From positions 50,001 through 72,491 of the forward strand of contig NZ_AHMT02000009.1 of NCBI RefSeq assembly GCF_000243815.2: a DNA stretch of 22,491 nt, read 5' to 3'. The position numbers and the translations under genes are program-made. This stretch comes from Leptospira alexanderi serovar Manhao 3 str. L 60 (GTDB lineage: Bacteria; Spirochaetota; Leptospiria; Leptospirales; Leptospiraceae). Shown piece after piece: positions 1-17,688 of the stretch; the stretch's first letter is position 1, and every line of letters starts with the position of its first letter. The notes under the pieces are model-generated. The model was not told where the DNA came from. It made no database searches and was given only the letters and a program-made list of their open reading frames with translations.

Positions 1-66
1 CGCTGTAGGACAATGAAATCGAAAAATTTTCTAAAAATGCAATTTAAGGCACTTTTTTGGGGGAGC

Positions 67-492
67 ATGGATTTGGAAACGGAAAGGCTTGTTTTAAGGG
101 AGTGGGAAGACGGAGATATGGAACCGTTTTATCAAATGAGTTCCGATCCGATTGTAATGAAATATTTTCCGGTTCTTTTATCAAAGAACGATTCCGAAAG
201 ATTCTTTGAAAAGATGAAAGCTCATTTTGCGGAATTCGGATACGGGCTTTGGGTGTTAAAGACGAAACAAACAAAAGAATGGATCGGTTTTACCGGATTT
301 TTGAATGTCGCTTTTTATGCTTCGTTTACTCCCGCCGTGGAAATCGGTTGGAGATTGAATTCTTCTTTTTGGAACCGTGGATATGCGACCGAGGCCGCGT
401 CTTTTTACCTACGTTATGGATTCGAACAATTCAAACTTTCAAAGGTGGGTTTCTTTCACTTCCATTAAAAATGCACGTTCTCAGTCGGTTAT

Positions 493-505
<13 letters not shown>
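67..505 (+). pseudogene. GNAT family N-acetyltransferase (RimJ/RimL-like), frameshifted and 3'-truncated
   Basis: The predicted product begins MDLETERLVLREW, the usual opening of RimJ/RimL-type acetyltransferases, which transfer acetyl from acetyl-CoA to an amine. It keeps the central segment (EIGWRLNSSFWNRGYATEAA) that carries the acetyl-CoA-binding region. ATG 67 is chosen because the family starts there; ATG 13 and ATG 37 lie in frame upstream, and the GGGAG before 67 is unusually close. After residue 127 the reading frame turns into a short non-family tail ending at 468. Removing one G from the GGG at 447-449 restores a typical GNAT ending ([20 protein letters not shown]) up to about 505. 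There the homology stops and IS110 transposase sequence begins. The gene therefore carries a +1 frameshift and has lost its last 20 to 40 codons. The substrate cannot be inferred. Confidence 0.8.
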
Positions 506-1150
<645 letters not shown>

Positions 1151-1155
1151 AGTGA

Positions 1156-1179
1156 GGCGCTTTAGTTTTATCGAGCGCC
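1156..1179. repeat. 6-bp inverted repeat GGCGCT/AGCGCC just after the IS110 remnant
   Basis: GGCGCT at 1156-1161 and AGCGCC at 1174-1179 form a perfect stem with a 12-nt loop. No T-run follows, so a terminator role is not supported. The stretch 1180-1407 contains a leptospiral-type repeat (listed separately) and the kinase leader. Confidence 0.35.
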
Positions 1180-1208
1180 AATAGAAGACCGCCTGAGTTT
1201 CACAAAAA

Positions 1209-1310
1209 TGTGGGAGCTCTTACAGATTACGTCACATTGGCGGTTTATATCGCTTTTATGCGGTTTTCCCTGTCGTTTAGAATTCTAGGAGTTCCTACAT
1301 TGGACGGTTT
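1209..1310. repeat. Dispersed non-coding repeat, copy left of the FGGY kinase
   Basis: The phrase CTCTTACAGATTACGTC at 1217-1233 recurs as TTCTTACAGATTACGTC at 3114-3130. The following GGCGGTTTAT is matched by a similar GAGAGTTTAT. A second shared part, TTCCTACA followed by a TTTTGAGACAAGCTCT-like string (about 1292-1325), resembles 3267-3298. The two copies flank the kinase gene in direct orientation. The element ends are not defined by clear terminal repeats. Confidence 0.5.
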
Positions 1311-1407
1311 TGAGACAAGCTCTGATCTTCGGAAAGAAATGGACAGAATTTTCATCTTTCGATTACTTTGATTTCTCTTTAAACAAACTGAATACTCGGA
1401 GATTCGG

Positions 1408-2955
<1,548 letters not shown>

Positions 2956-3106
2956 GTTTCGAAACATAAGACAAAATGGCGCCCCTTCTAGGCTTGAAAA
3001 ACGTGGGTTAGATGCAAGAATACAAGAAAACCAACAGTAAAGTCAAAAGAAAAGTATGTAGAAATGGATGTTCACAAAGAAACGATCCGGTAAGTTTCTA
3101 AAAAAT

Positions 3107-3300
3107 ATAGGAGTTCTTACAGATTACGTCCCTTTTGGAGAGTTTATGGTTTTTAAATCACCTTTCCATCGTTACACTAAAAGTTATCTTAAAAGTACTT
3201 TATCTTTGCTTAAGATGCCGATTCCAATCATTCTAAGATATTTTTGAAATAAGTTATAGTAAGAATTCCTACAATTCTAAAGTTTTAGGGCAAGTTCTAA
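3107..3300. repeat. Dispersed non-coding repeat, copy right of the FGGY kinase
   Basis: This is the partner of the repeat at 1209-1310, with TTCTTACAGATTACGTC at 3114-3130 and AAGAATTCCTACA near 3261-3273. The gap 2956-3486 otherwise holds no gene that can be supported; the 96-residue minus-strand frame at 3297-3587 has no recognisable features and overlaps the hydrolase start. Confidence 0.5.
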
Positions 3301-3486
3301 ACATTCCCAAAGGTAACAGCATAAATTTTGAACATCTTTCCGAACTCAGATATAAAACTGCCGATACGACATCGACAACGGGTCTTATTTTTTATAACCT
3401 TAAGTGACAACTGCAACCATTCCGCTTTCATATTCAATCTCTCGCATTTTTGAATTCTTTTTTCTTGCAGGAGTAATATAAATGAA

Positions 3487-4518
<1,032 letters not shown>

Positions 4519-4640
4519 TTTTTCAACATTCCCGTTCAAAGGACCGCAGGAAAAGTCTTGCGTTGAAAGAACCAAGGAAAAGTTACCAGCTCGGAAAAGC
4601 CGCGTATGTATCCTTTACTAAGAGTTCGTTCCAAAACCGC

Positions 4641-4757
4641 GTGAGCGATTGAGTGCGGAGTCAAGAAATTGAAATTAGAGAAAAAGAATATAATAAAAGT
4701 AATATACAATTTCTTGACTGAAACACTGTATTTTGACCCATAGGGAAAAATATTGAG
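4641..4757. repeat. Palindromic interspersed repeat, GTCAAGAAATTG copy
   Basis: The arms are GTCAAGAAATTG at 4660-4671 and CAATTTCTTGAC at 4707-4718, perfect inverted repeats 35 bp apart. The element is preceded by GAGCGATTGAGTGCGGA and followed by a GACCCATAGGGAAAAAT block (4735-4751) that recurs near 12998. Related copies lie at 10773-10834 and at the start of the toxin ORF (17692-17753). The rest of 4519-4920 has no supportable gene. Confidence 0.75.
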
Positions 4758-4920
4758 TTCGAGCGCGACTCTGCGCATTAAAACGAAGGAATTCCCGCAG
4801 AGGCCCGCTTTTAGGGATCAGAAGTCAGAGATTTTACAGAAGAAGGAAATCAGCCTTTGTTAAAGGCCAATCCATCTATTAGGAAAATGTAACTATCCAC
4901 TGATTCCTAACCACTAGTAT

Positions 4921-5441
<521 letters not shown>

Positions 5442-5442
5442 A

Positions 5443-5482
<40 letters not shown>

Positions 5483-5584
5483 ATTATCGTCAGCCCGATA
5501 CAACATTGCTTGGGTGATTTTTGAAAAAGCCTAAATCATAGAACGACCTATCAGAATGATTTCCCATCAAACCCCAGACCTAAA

Positions 5585-5758
5585 AACGTGAGTTCGGCGG
5601 TTGAAAATGGGAAAGAATTTTCTAAAAGCAGAAATCCATACAATTTCAGAATTTGTTCGTAAAATCGTGATTTGTGGTAGTTCCCACATTTTAAGAATAG
5701 ATTTACAAAGTTCAGATCCAACTCTTTTCAGAAAAATGAATCGCGCCGAACTCACGTT
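5585..5758. mobile_element. MITE-like palindromic element, copy A (174 bp)
   Basis: Perfect 15-bp terminal inverted repeats are AACGTGAGTTCGGCG at 5585-5599 and CGCCGAACTCACGTT at 5744-5758. The interior (TTGAAAATGGGAAAGAATTT, GTAGTTCCCACATTTT) aligns along its whole length with copy B. There is no transposase gene inside. The right flank is TA; the left flank is AA, so a TA duplication is not intact here. The rest of 5440-6032 shows no gene. Confidence 0.85.
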
Positions 5759-6032
5759 AAAAAACGAATAAAGCCGAGCAAGAAAACGGGCAATTCTGTG
5801 AGTAATTTAAAACTTCAAAATTCAGCCGCCAAAAACCTATTCTTAGTATCCCGCATTTTTTGAAACTTTATCGACGTCTTTGAACGGATATCGACCCGGT
5901 TCGATGAGCCTCTATAATCCTTAGATTCCTATTACGAAAGCTTTCTCATTATAACTTAAAAAACTTATCCCTTGAAATTGAATGTTCTCTCAAGAGTTCT
6001 TCCGAAGGTTGGTTATAGGAGCACAAACCGGA

Positions 6033-6449
<417 letters not shown>

Positions 6450-6486
6450 TTTTCAGGTTATTTCCGCTTTTACAGTTCTATTCTCA

Positions 6487-6566
6487 CTGATGCCTACACA
6501 ATAGATTTGTCTTGAATTTTTGTGACCGAACCGGCGTTTAGAAGCGGAATTTTCGACAATCTATTA
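6487..6566. repeat. 80-bp interspersed repeat, copy 1
   Basis: This stretch, from CTGATGCCTACACAATAG to GGAATTTTCGACAATCTATT, aligns over its length with 21947-22024, which is inserted in the IS256 transposase gene. The best-conserved part is CGTTTAGAnGCnGAATTTT. It abuts MITE copy B, four bases from its left end. Confidence 0.65.
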
Positions 6567-6570
6567 TTAT

Positions 6571-6927
6571 AACGTGAGTTCGGCGGTTGAAAATGAGAAG
6601 AATTTTCTAAAAGTAGAAGTCCCTACTTTTAAAATTTGCTCGTAAAATCGCGATTTGTTGTAGTTCCCACATTTTACTACTCGGACGCATGAAAATGATA
6701 CTCGAAAATAAGCGGTCGGTTTTGCAAAAGTACAACGGTTCTCAAAAATTAAGTCAAATCGGGAAATCTCGACTTTTTAGAGGAAGATTCCAACATTCTA
6801 ATTTTCGAAATAGTTTATCATAGTATTTTATTCATGCGTCCGAGTAGTAAGAACAGATTTAGAGAGTTCAAATTCCAACTTCCTACAAAAAAGATGAATC
6901 ATGGATTTCTTATGCCGAACTCACGTT
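6571..6927. mobile_element. MITE-like palindromic element, copy B, interrupted by a nested element
   Basis: The left TIR AACGTGAGTTCGGCG is at 6571-6585 and the right TIR GCCGAACTCACGTT at 6914-6927. If the terminal A/T is counted as target, both ends are flanked by TA. The interior matches copy A, but a foreign 171-bp palindromic element splits it at 6677-6847. Without that insert the element is about 184 bp, close to copy A (174 bp) and copy C (170 bp). Confidence 0.88.
6677..6847. mobile_element. Nested MITE-like element with perfect 17-bp TIRs and TA target duplication
   Basis: The TIRs are CTACTCGGACGCATGAA at 6677-6693 and TTCATGCGTCCGAGTAG at 6831-6847. TA precedes (6675-6676) and follows (6848-6849). 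Copy A preserves the unoccupied site as CACATTTTAAGAATAG, against CACATTTTA...AGAACAG here. The 171-bp body is non-coding. TA duplication and short perfect TIRs are typical of non-autonomous derivatives of IS630/Tc1-mariner transposases, which is inference because no such transposase is in the window. Confidence 0.9.
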
Positions 6928-7211
6928 AGTTAAATTGAGAATTTTTACAACGTAGAAACGATGAATGCAACTTAAGTTTTTGATATTTCTGTTTTGGAAA
7001 AATTTCACTTTCTTAAAGTTGAGTGATAGACTTAGAAATTACGATCGGAATATAAAGAATATATCTTAAAAGTCCTTTGTTTTATCCCGAAACGAAGTTT
7101 CAAAACGGAACAACACTTTTCAGAAGTCAAAAAGTTTGAAAAAGAGAACTGGCGAACCAAAGATAATGATGATTTACCAATTTATGGCGCATCGGAAATG
7201 ATGAAATTGAT

Positions 7212-8405
<1,194 letters not shown>

Positions 8406-8730
8406 TTAGGGTATATTAATCTGCGTTTGAAAAATTCCATAAACCGGCAAACTATGAGAAATACAATCTTGAGCATCTCTATATTACCGACTACAATTGT
8501 GTTACATCAAAAAAATGGAATATGGATCGTCAAAATCTACGACTATCCCGACTCAAATCGATTCCATATTTAAGGCTAACTTTGAGAAATCGAAGGGCGA
8601 TCAAAATTTTGAAACCGCTTCCCCGCAAAGACAAAATCCGAAATAAATGTAAAAAGGATTCCTAAATCCGACTTGCTTTTCAACACCGAGTTGATTCTAT
8701 TCTCCGAAATAACAATCCATGGAGAGTGGA
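8406..8730. other. Intergenic stretch with nothing recognised
   Basis: No ORF with family features, no long inverted repeat and none of the window's repeat families were seen here. GGAGAG at 8721-8726 is the ribosome site of the next gene. Confidence 0.5.
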
Positions 8731-9153
<423 letters not shown>

Positions 9154-9306
9154 TCGGAGAACCGTTTTCGTATTAAATCGACGTGAAAAGAATCAGATTC
9201 TAAAACTCTATTTTTTTGGAATCAATGATCTTATTTACGAACCACAGAAGCGGGCTTAAAATTCGAAAAATTTCAGTCTTGTATTGAAAGATATGTAGTT
9301 TCCAAA

Positions 9307-9346
9307 CCCGAAGAACACTTCGAAAAAACGAATCGGGCTTTGTTTT
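9307..9346 (+). terminator. Possible intrinsic terminator after the MAPEG gene
   Basis: CCCGA at 9307-9311 pairs with TCGGG at 9333-9337, with an inner TTCG/CGAA hairpin at 9319-9332, and CTTTGTTTTTT follows. The stem is interrupted and lies about 150 bp past the stop codon, so this is tentative. Confidence 0.35.
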
Positions 9347-9623
9347 TTCCCAGAAAACTTTTTCGTATTTGAAATTCCGAAATTGAATTTTACCGGTACG
9401 ATTGCGGAAAACCTTCCTCCAAAATGTCTCATTAAAAAAAAGAGACAATGGTAATAGAAGTTTTCGACTCAAGTTTTTCTCCCAAAGGGAAAAGTTAGAA
9501 ACCGTCTTAAAAATGGATCCGAACGTTATACAATAATTTCTCGAAAGTGATGGAGGTTTTTAAGCAGCCTCTAACCCAATAATCGACAAAATGTCGTATC
9601 ACTTCGTATGATATAGAATTTGA

Positions 9624-9657
9624 GTGGAAATGACCCTACTCAACAATCCATTTCCAC
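9624..9657. repeat. 9-bp perfect inverted repeat in a long gene-free stretch
   Basis: GTGGAAATG at 9624-9632 and CATTTCCAC at 9649-9657 form a perfect stem with a 16-nt loop. No T-run follows. It lies in the 726-bp gap 9154-9879 upstream of the PhoU-like gene, in which no coding gene could be supported. It could be an operator or an RNA hairpin. Confidence 0.4.
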
Positions 9658-9879
9658 CGAAAAGCGGAGAAGGTTCCGAAGTTTTAAATTGCAACGGCTC
9701 TAAAAAATGGAAATTTTCATCATGGAAAAGTTCTTCAATCCGCCCTTGAGAAGAACAAAATTCCGGTTATCAAGACTCAAAAAGGCAAGATTTTCTGAAA
9801 AGAAAATCTACTTGACCAAACATATTTTTTAAGAAGGATTCTTTTTACTCGAACCCTTGTCCGTCTGATTCTTAATTTT

Positions 9880-10596
<717 letters not shown>

Positions 10597-10750
10597 TCGT
10601 TCTTCTTTCACCATACCCAGATATTTGATCGTTTTAGAATATTCCGGAAATATAATTTACCGTCTTTCAAGAATTCGTCGCACACAAGGCGGTCGCGCTT
10701 CGAAGAATCATCCCGAAGTTCCGTTTCGGATAAGCGTTCGATTGAATTCG

Positions 10751-10834
10751 ATGCGAAAGCGATTGAGGCGTAGTCAATAAATTGAAACTTAAGACAAAAT
10801 ATCGCATTACGTTTCTTTCATGCAATTTATTGAC
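10751..10834. repeat. Palindromic interspersed repeat, GTCAATAAATTG copy
   Basis: The arms are GTCAATAAATTG at 10773-10784 and CAATTTATTGAC at 10823-10834, perfect inverted repeats 38 bp apart, preceded by ATGCGAAAGCGATTGAGGCG. The arms are identical to those at 17692-17753 inside the toxin ORF, and the spacer is of nearly equal length and partly similar (ACGTTTCTTTC versus GTTACTTTCTTTC). Confidence 0.8.
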
Positions 10835-10852
10835 TGAAGCTGAAAGCGCGGT

Positions 10853-10876
10853 CCGGCCTTTGCAAGCAAAGGCCGG
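10853..10876. terminator. Strong GC hairpin, possible terminator without T-run
   Basis: CCGGCCTTTGC at 10853-10863 and GCAAAGGCCGG at 10866-10876 form an 11-bp perfect stem. It follows directly after the palindromic repeat and ends in ATTCGCCCTATTTTC on the plus strand, so the T-run is weak. It may be part of the repeat rather than a true terminator. The rest of 10597-11100 holds no supported gene. Confidence 0.4.
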
Positions 10877-11100
10877 ATTCGCCCTATTTTCTTAGGCGGA
10901 ATTCATATAATTGATATGTAAACTATTAGAGTTGTTGAAAATTAATTCATTCTTCATCCGTTTCTACTTTCTGGAAACGGTCGATTGAAGCAATTTTGCA
11001 AATCGTCACTATGGGATTTTTCGAAAACTCTATTGGATTGGGTACTTTATTATGTAGTTCCGAGCATATCTTGTCGGACAAATCCGCATAACGCTATCAC

Positions 11101-11910
11101 TTATTCTTTCGGATTCACGACGATCGGTAGATTATCCTTACCCTGTGGCACAAAGATCAGCTTGGAATTCGGACTTTCGAATGATTTGTACTGAAGATAC
11201 CTCGTAGTCAACTTGTCGTTGATAATCACTTGCGACTTCGCTTGCGCCTCAGCCCGAATCAACTGCGCTTCTGCGTCTGCCCGCGCCCTTTTTTTAGCGA
11301 TCTCAATATTTTTTTCGGCGATTTCCAGTTCGTATTTTTGCTGCTCAAGTTCCTGTTGTTTGGTCAATTTAGTTTCGATTGCGTGTAGCATATTGGAAGA
11401 ATATTCTATATCGTCCAGAATTACGTCGAATACTTCGATATGTTTTCCTTTCGTTCTTTCGATCACTGCGGTTTTTATGTCTTTCGCCAGAACGGCACTG
11501 TTTTTAGAAATCTGAATCATCTGATGATGAGAAACCACATTTCGGATCGAAGCCCTAAACTCCGGTTGCACAATACTTCTGTAATATTCTGGGCCGACCT
11601 CTATATGAAGTTGATATACTTCCTCTCGAATCGGTCTCATAATGATAATCGCCTGTACGTCTATCTTCAAATCATCGTTGGTTAGAACATCGACTTTTTC
11701 CTTATAAGCGTTCCATTGCGTGGAATAGGTATAAATATCGTTCCAAGGAAGCAACCAATAGAATCCGTTCAACACGGGCTCTTTATGCAATCCGATGTCC
11801 GAAAATCCGAAAGGTTTCCAAAAAAGTCCGATTTCTCCGGCTCTTACCGTCGAACCGCAATACAAAGTCGGTAACAAAAACAAAACGAACCAAAATCTTT
11901 TTTTATTCAT
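11101..11910 (-). CDS. SPFH/band-7 (prohibitin-like) protein, probable membrane-anchored
   Basis: Residues 1-18 are a hydrophobic leader ending TLYC-GS, a possible lipoprotein processing site with Cys18, although Tyr before the Cys is unusual. An SPFH domain (about 25-180) follows, with the typical early motif GLFWKPFGFSDIGLHKEPVLNG in divergent form and the VILDDIEYSSNMLHAIE segment. Next is a charged coiled coil (about 180-235) rich in Glu, Lys and Ala, ending in LIFVPQGKDNLPIVV. HflK/HflC, stomatins and prohibitins share this layout and scaffold membrane proteases or microdomains as oligomers. AGGTAGG just upstream of ATG 11910 supports the start. It lies 201 bp downstream of the FxLYD-like gene on the same strand, so the two may be cotranscribed. 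No partner protease is present. Confidence 0.85.
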   Translation of the reverse strand: MNKKRFWFVLFLLPTLYCGSTVRAGEIGLFWKPFGFSDIGLHKEPVLNGFYWLLPWNDIYTYSTQWNAYKEKVDVLTNDDLKIDVQAIIIMRPIREEVYQLHIEVGPEYYRSIVQPEFRASIRNVVSHHQMIQISKNSAVLAKDIKTAVIERTKGKHIEVFDVILDDIEYSSNMLHAIETKLTKQQELEQQKYELEIAEKNIEIAKKRARADAEAQLIRAEAQAKSQVIINDKLTTRYLQYKSFESPNSKLIFVPQGKDNLPIVVNPKE

Positions 11911-12111
11911 AACCTACCTGCCTAGGACCAAACGAACGTTTTGTTTTCCAAACGTTTTGGATCTACAACTTTTATCATCAGTGAACCTTTATAAAACCTA
12001 AAAATAACAATCGATACTTACTTTATAAAAAAGGTCGAGTTGGCAACTCACATCATATCCTTTAAACTTAGGGTTCCACAATTCATTTCATTTGAAAACA
12101 CGGAGCCGGAT

Positions 12112-12537
<426 letters not shown>

Positions 12538-12952
12538 ACTCGGTTAGAAAGCATATCATTCAATTCAAAAAACGGAAATCTTTTTCCTATATTTTTAAAA
12601 CTTACGGCGCGTATAAAACCTGCCAGGCAACGTAGTCGTTCTCTTTGCAAGACAAAGATCGGGATAGGCTCTGATCTTCAGATCCGAAAACTTGTGGATA
12701 AAATTATGTTACAAACCGATTGACAAAGAGAATGTATCGTAAGCCTGAGTGAGAACCGTGAATTGGGATTATAGGATCACAATGTAATTCAGTTTTTGAA
12801 TGCGTCACCGTAACGTTCGATCGTTGTCATTTTACCTGCCTTTGGCTGACAACTTTTTCTAAGACGCTACACTCCTACGTTTTATTATGAACTTACCGAA
12901 TGATTATAACTGATTTCTTTTAAGGTCTTCAGAAATTGTATGAACGTGATTT

Positions 12953-13122
<170 letters not shown>

Positions 13123-13241
13123 GATTTAACTTTAAAAGAAATTTTCATATTAACTTATAGTGTTATATTTTTTTTAAACGTATAATTTTTAGCAACACTA
13201 ACGACATTTACCAAGCATTTCACTTAACGTGTTCTTACGTA

Positions 13242-15549
<2,308 letters not shown>

Positions 15550-15669
15550 TTTGGAAAATTCTTGCGTCCAGTGCAGAACCCACACCAAAGGAAGAAAGCG
15601 GGCTCCGGAAAACCGGAATGCTGCTTGAAAAGGAGAAATGATAAGATGACACCTTCACGGAGATCGAAT

Positions 15670-15706
15670 AAAAAAAGAGACACCGACTAATTGAAGTTAG
15701 CCGGTG
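15670..15706 (-). terminator. Intrinsic terminator on the minus strand
   Basis: CACCGACTAA at 15681-15690 and TTAGCCGGTG at 15697-15706 form a 10-bp stem with one mismatch and a 6-nt loop. Read on the minus strand, it is followed by GTCTCTTTTTTT. It would end transcripts from the transposase remnant and is placed to insulate the reductase gene. Confidence 0.65.
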
Positions 15707-15731
15707 CTTGAATGTGAAAAACAGATATCTG

Positions 15732-16022
15732 CTATATCTTTTTTGGAATAGTAGATTGATCAGAGCAAGGATCACAAAGATTTTGTTTGTTGACTTTAGG
15801 CCGTTTTGCGGCGGCCTCTTTGATATTCTCGACAAAACGATGTTTGTCGGGAATAGCGCCGTTTAAAACTTGATCCGGAGAGAAACCGAACAAGACACCG
15901 CTTGGACGAGAGTTGTATTCTGGAACCGCAGCTTTGAGAGTGTCGATCACTTCCTCAAAAGAAACAGGATTTTTAGGAAACAGAAATTCATATTTCATTT
16001 TCTTGTTCACGGCTTCGATCAT
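15732..16022 (-). pseudogene. Integrase-core (rve) transposase, C-terminal fragment
   Basis: The 96-residue frame begins SMIEAVNKKMKYEFLF, the segment around the last catalytic Glu of DDE integrase-core transposases. It then has FEEVIDTLKAAVPEYNSRP and GFSPDQVLNG, the usual helix and proline-rich ending. The catalytic Asp residues and DNA-binding domain are absent, and the family match stops abruptly just upstream of 16022. It is therefore a 3' remnant of an IS unrelated to the 358-residue integrase next to it. The minus-strand terminator at 15670-15706 follows it. The region 16023-16250 is purine-rich, with a 7-bp palindrome (AAATCAT/ATGATTT at 16141-16161) and no gene. Confidence 0.75.
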
Positions 16023-16250
16023 ACTGAGCCTCGCAAAAATTAAAATAGCAGAGGGCCAAACTAATATAACGGATGAAAGCGCAAAAGCGGAGCGATTTTG
16101 AGAACAAAAACAAAGAAATAAAGAGACAAAATAACTTACGAAATCATGAATATAATGATTTTAGAGATAATTAAAGATAGAATGTAAGACGATAATATAG
16201 AAATCGTTTCCCGAAAAGACGGGCTAAAAAAGAAGGAAACAAAAAACGCG

Positions 16251-17327
16251 TTAGGCTACGTTTTTGTAAGAGTAGATATGGTAAAGTCCGCCTAGAACGG
16301 GAGTGGAAATAAGCTTTCCGGTTTTATCTGGCGGCGGCTTCAGAATCGGAGAAGAAACGGGACTGTCTTTGTTGAGAGCCAAATGAGTGCGATGATGATT
16401 GTAGAAATGAATGAACTCTTCCAATTTTTTTTCCAAGTGATATTGGTTGAGCGGAATGAAGAAATCCAAAAACTCATTTCTACAAGTTTTAACCCAACGT
16501 TCGGCGTAACAGTTCTGCCAAGGAGAACGGATGGCGGTCTTTTTGTGTTTGATACCAATCCGCTCCAAATACTTGGTAAAACGTTTTCCAAAAAGGGAAT
16601 CGTTATCCGAAAGGAAATAACGTGTTTTCTTTCCCGCTTGAATTTGTTTACGAATCGCGAACTTCAAAACCTTACGCATCCATTTTGTAGTTGGATTTGT
16701 ATGAATATCAAAATGAAGAATTTGTCTCGAACCGACGTGAAGAAAGAAAACGACACGAAAGATCTCTTTGAAGTTGGAAGAGTAAACGGAAAGAGTATCG
16801 GAAACGATCATAGCATCGGCATGCAACAAGTAGAACTCTTTCCAAGAAAGCCGTTTCTTAGGATTGGAAGGTCGTTTGGGCATATATTTTAAAACGGTTT
16901 TTTCACAAATAGTATGACCGAGTTTCAAAAGCAAACCGTGCAGTTTGGTCGCTCCCCAAACGTTGTTTTCTTTGGCAACTTTACGAATGAGTTTGATGAT
17001 ATCCCAAGGAGCGGAAGGTCTACCGGATTTTTTTCGTTTCGAAAGCATAGCCCAAAAGATCTTGAGTTTGTTGTTTCTCCATTCGAGAAGAGTTTCGGGA
17101 GAAACAAGAATCAAATGTTCTCTCCAATCCCGATCCAGATACGAAAGGACAACAAGCTTCAATCTTTCAAAGGGTTTTGTATGAAATTTCTTTTTCTTTC
17201 GTTTGTAGGCGACAAGCTGACTTTTAAGAAACAAAACCCGAGCGGTTTTTTGGGACTCTTTTCGAATCTTACAAAGAAAATGGAAAAGAAATATGAAATT
17301 GAGAAAGAGAGAGATCTCGTAAAACAA
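16251..17327 (-). CDS. DDE integrase-core transposase (IS481/ISNCY-like), apparently full length
   Basis: The 358-residue product has an N-terminal hydrophobic and basic region with [12 protein letters not shown], then a helix-turn-helix ([16 protein letters not shown], about 77-92) and a homeodomain-like part ([14 protein letters not shown], 124-137). The rve catalytic core follows, with D177 (VSDTLSV), D241 (LSDNDSLFG) and E276 (YAERW), 34 residues after D241. The C-terminal [15 protein letters not shown] matches the characteristic end of this integrase family. It would cut and join DNA ends of its element. No frameshift is seen, so it may still be active. Terminal inverted repeats were not found by eye around it, so the element limits are undefined. 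Confidence 0.8.
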   Translation of the reverse strand: MFYEISLFLNFIFLFHFLCKIRKESQKTARVLFLKSQLVAYKRKKKKFHTKPFERLKLVVLSYLDRDWREHLILVSPETLLEWRNNKLKIFWAMLSKRKKSGRPSAPWDIIKLIRKVAKENNVWGATKLHGLLLKLGHTICEKTVLKYMPKRPSNPKKRLSWKEFYLLHADAMIVSDTLSVYSSNFKEIFRVVFFLHVGSRQILHFDIHTNPTTKWMRKVLKFAIRKQIQAGKKTRYFLSDNDSLFGKRFTKYLERIGIKHKKTAIRSPWQNCYAERWVKTCRNEFLDFFIPLNQYHLEKKLEEFIHFYNHHRTHLALNKDSPVSSPILKPPPDKTGKLISTPVLGGLYHIYSYKNVA

Positions 17328-17510
17328 ACGTTAGTTCCTTCTTGGATATACAATGAGTTTCGAATAAACTACATTCGAAACTTTAAAGTTTTATTACGAT
17401 TGCTTCTATTTTCTTGACAAACATTGTTAAGACGTTACTCTTTACAATATGCGAAGAAAGAGTTGTAATTTTTTTGTGTTTCATTTTCTTTTTTACAAAA
17501 CTACGCTTCG

Positions 17511-17548
17511 CTGCACCGGCGGTGCGAAGAGTTTTTTGAAAGCGATTT
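17511..17548 (+). terminator. Possible hairpin with T-run upstream of the toxin ORF
   Basis: CTTC-GCT-GCACC-GGC-GGTGC-GAAG forms a bulged stem and is followed by AGAGTTTTTTG. It would stop plus-strand transcripts entering the toxin gene. The remainder of 17328-17688 holds a direct repeat, GCGGAGGAAACT, twice (near 17604 and 17643) and no gene. Confidence 0.35.
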
Positions 17549-17688
17549 TCTTTCAAGTCAGAGAGATCTAAAAGAGGAAAAGAAATGACATCGACCCAGG
17601 AAGCGGAGGAAACTAAAGTGCCACGGCTCTCTATGGATCGCCGCGGAGGAAACTCAGCGCCGCGCTCACACGCGGCAGGGATCGAAGC

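Noticed and set aside
4536..4778. Minus-strand 80-residue frame
   Set aside because: It runs through the palindromic repeat at 4660-4718; the hydrophobic part is the repeat itself.
10985..11194. Plus-strand 69-residue frame before the SPFH stop codon
   Set aside because: It overlaps the SPFH gene end, has no motif, and its composition is not protein-like.
11213..11515. Plus-strand frame with Cys/Ser/Ala-rich product opposite the SPFH gene
   Set aside because: It is the mirror of the Glu/Lys/Ala coiled-coil codons, with no family features and no ribosome site.
16141..16161. AAATCAT/ATGATTT palindrome as the terminal inverted repeat of the integrase element
   Set aside because: Both arms lie on one side of the transposase, and no matching sequence was found at its other end.
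17414..17450. TTGACA and TACAAT as a promoter for the toxin gene
   Set aside because: The spacing is about 23 bp, too long for a sigma-70 type promoter, and a terminator-like hairpin lies between it and the gene.
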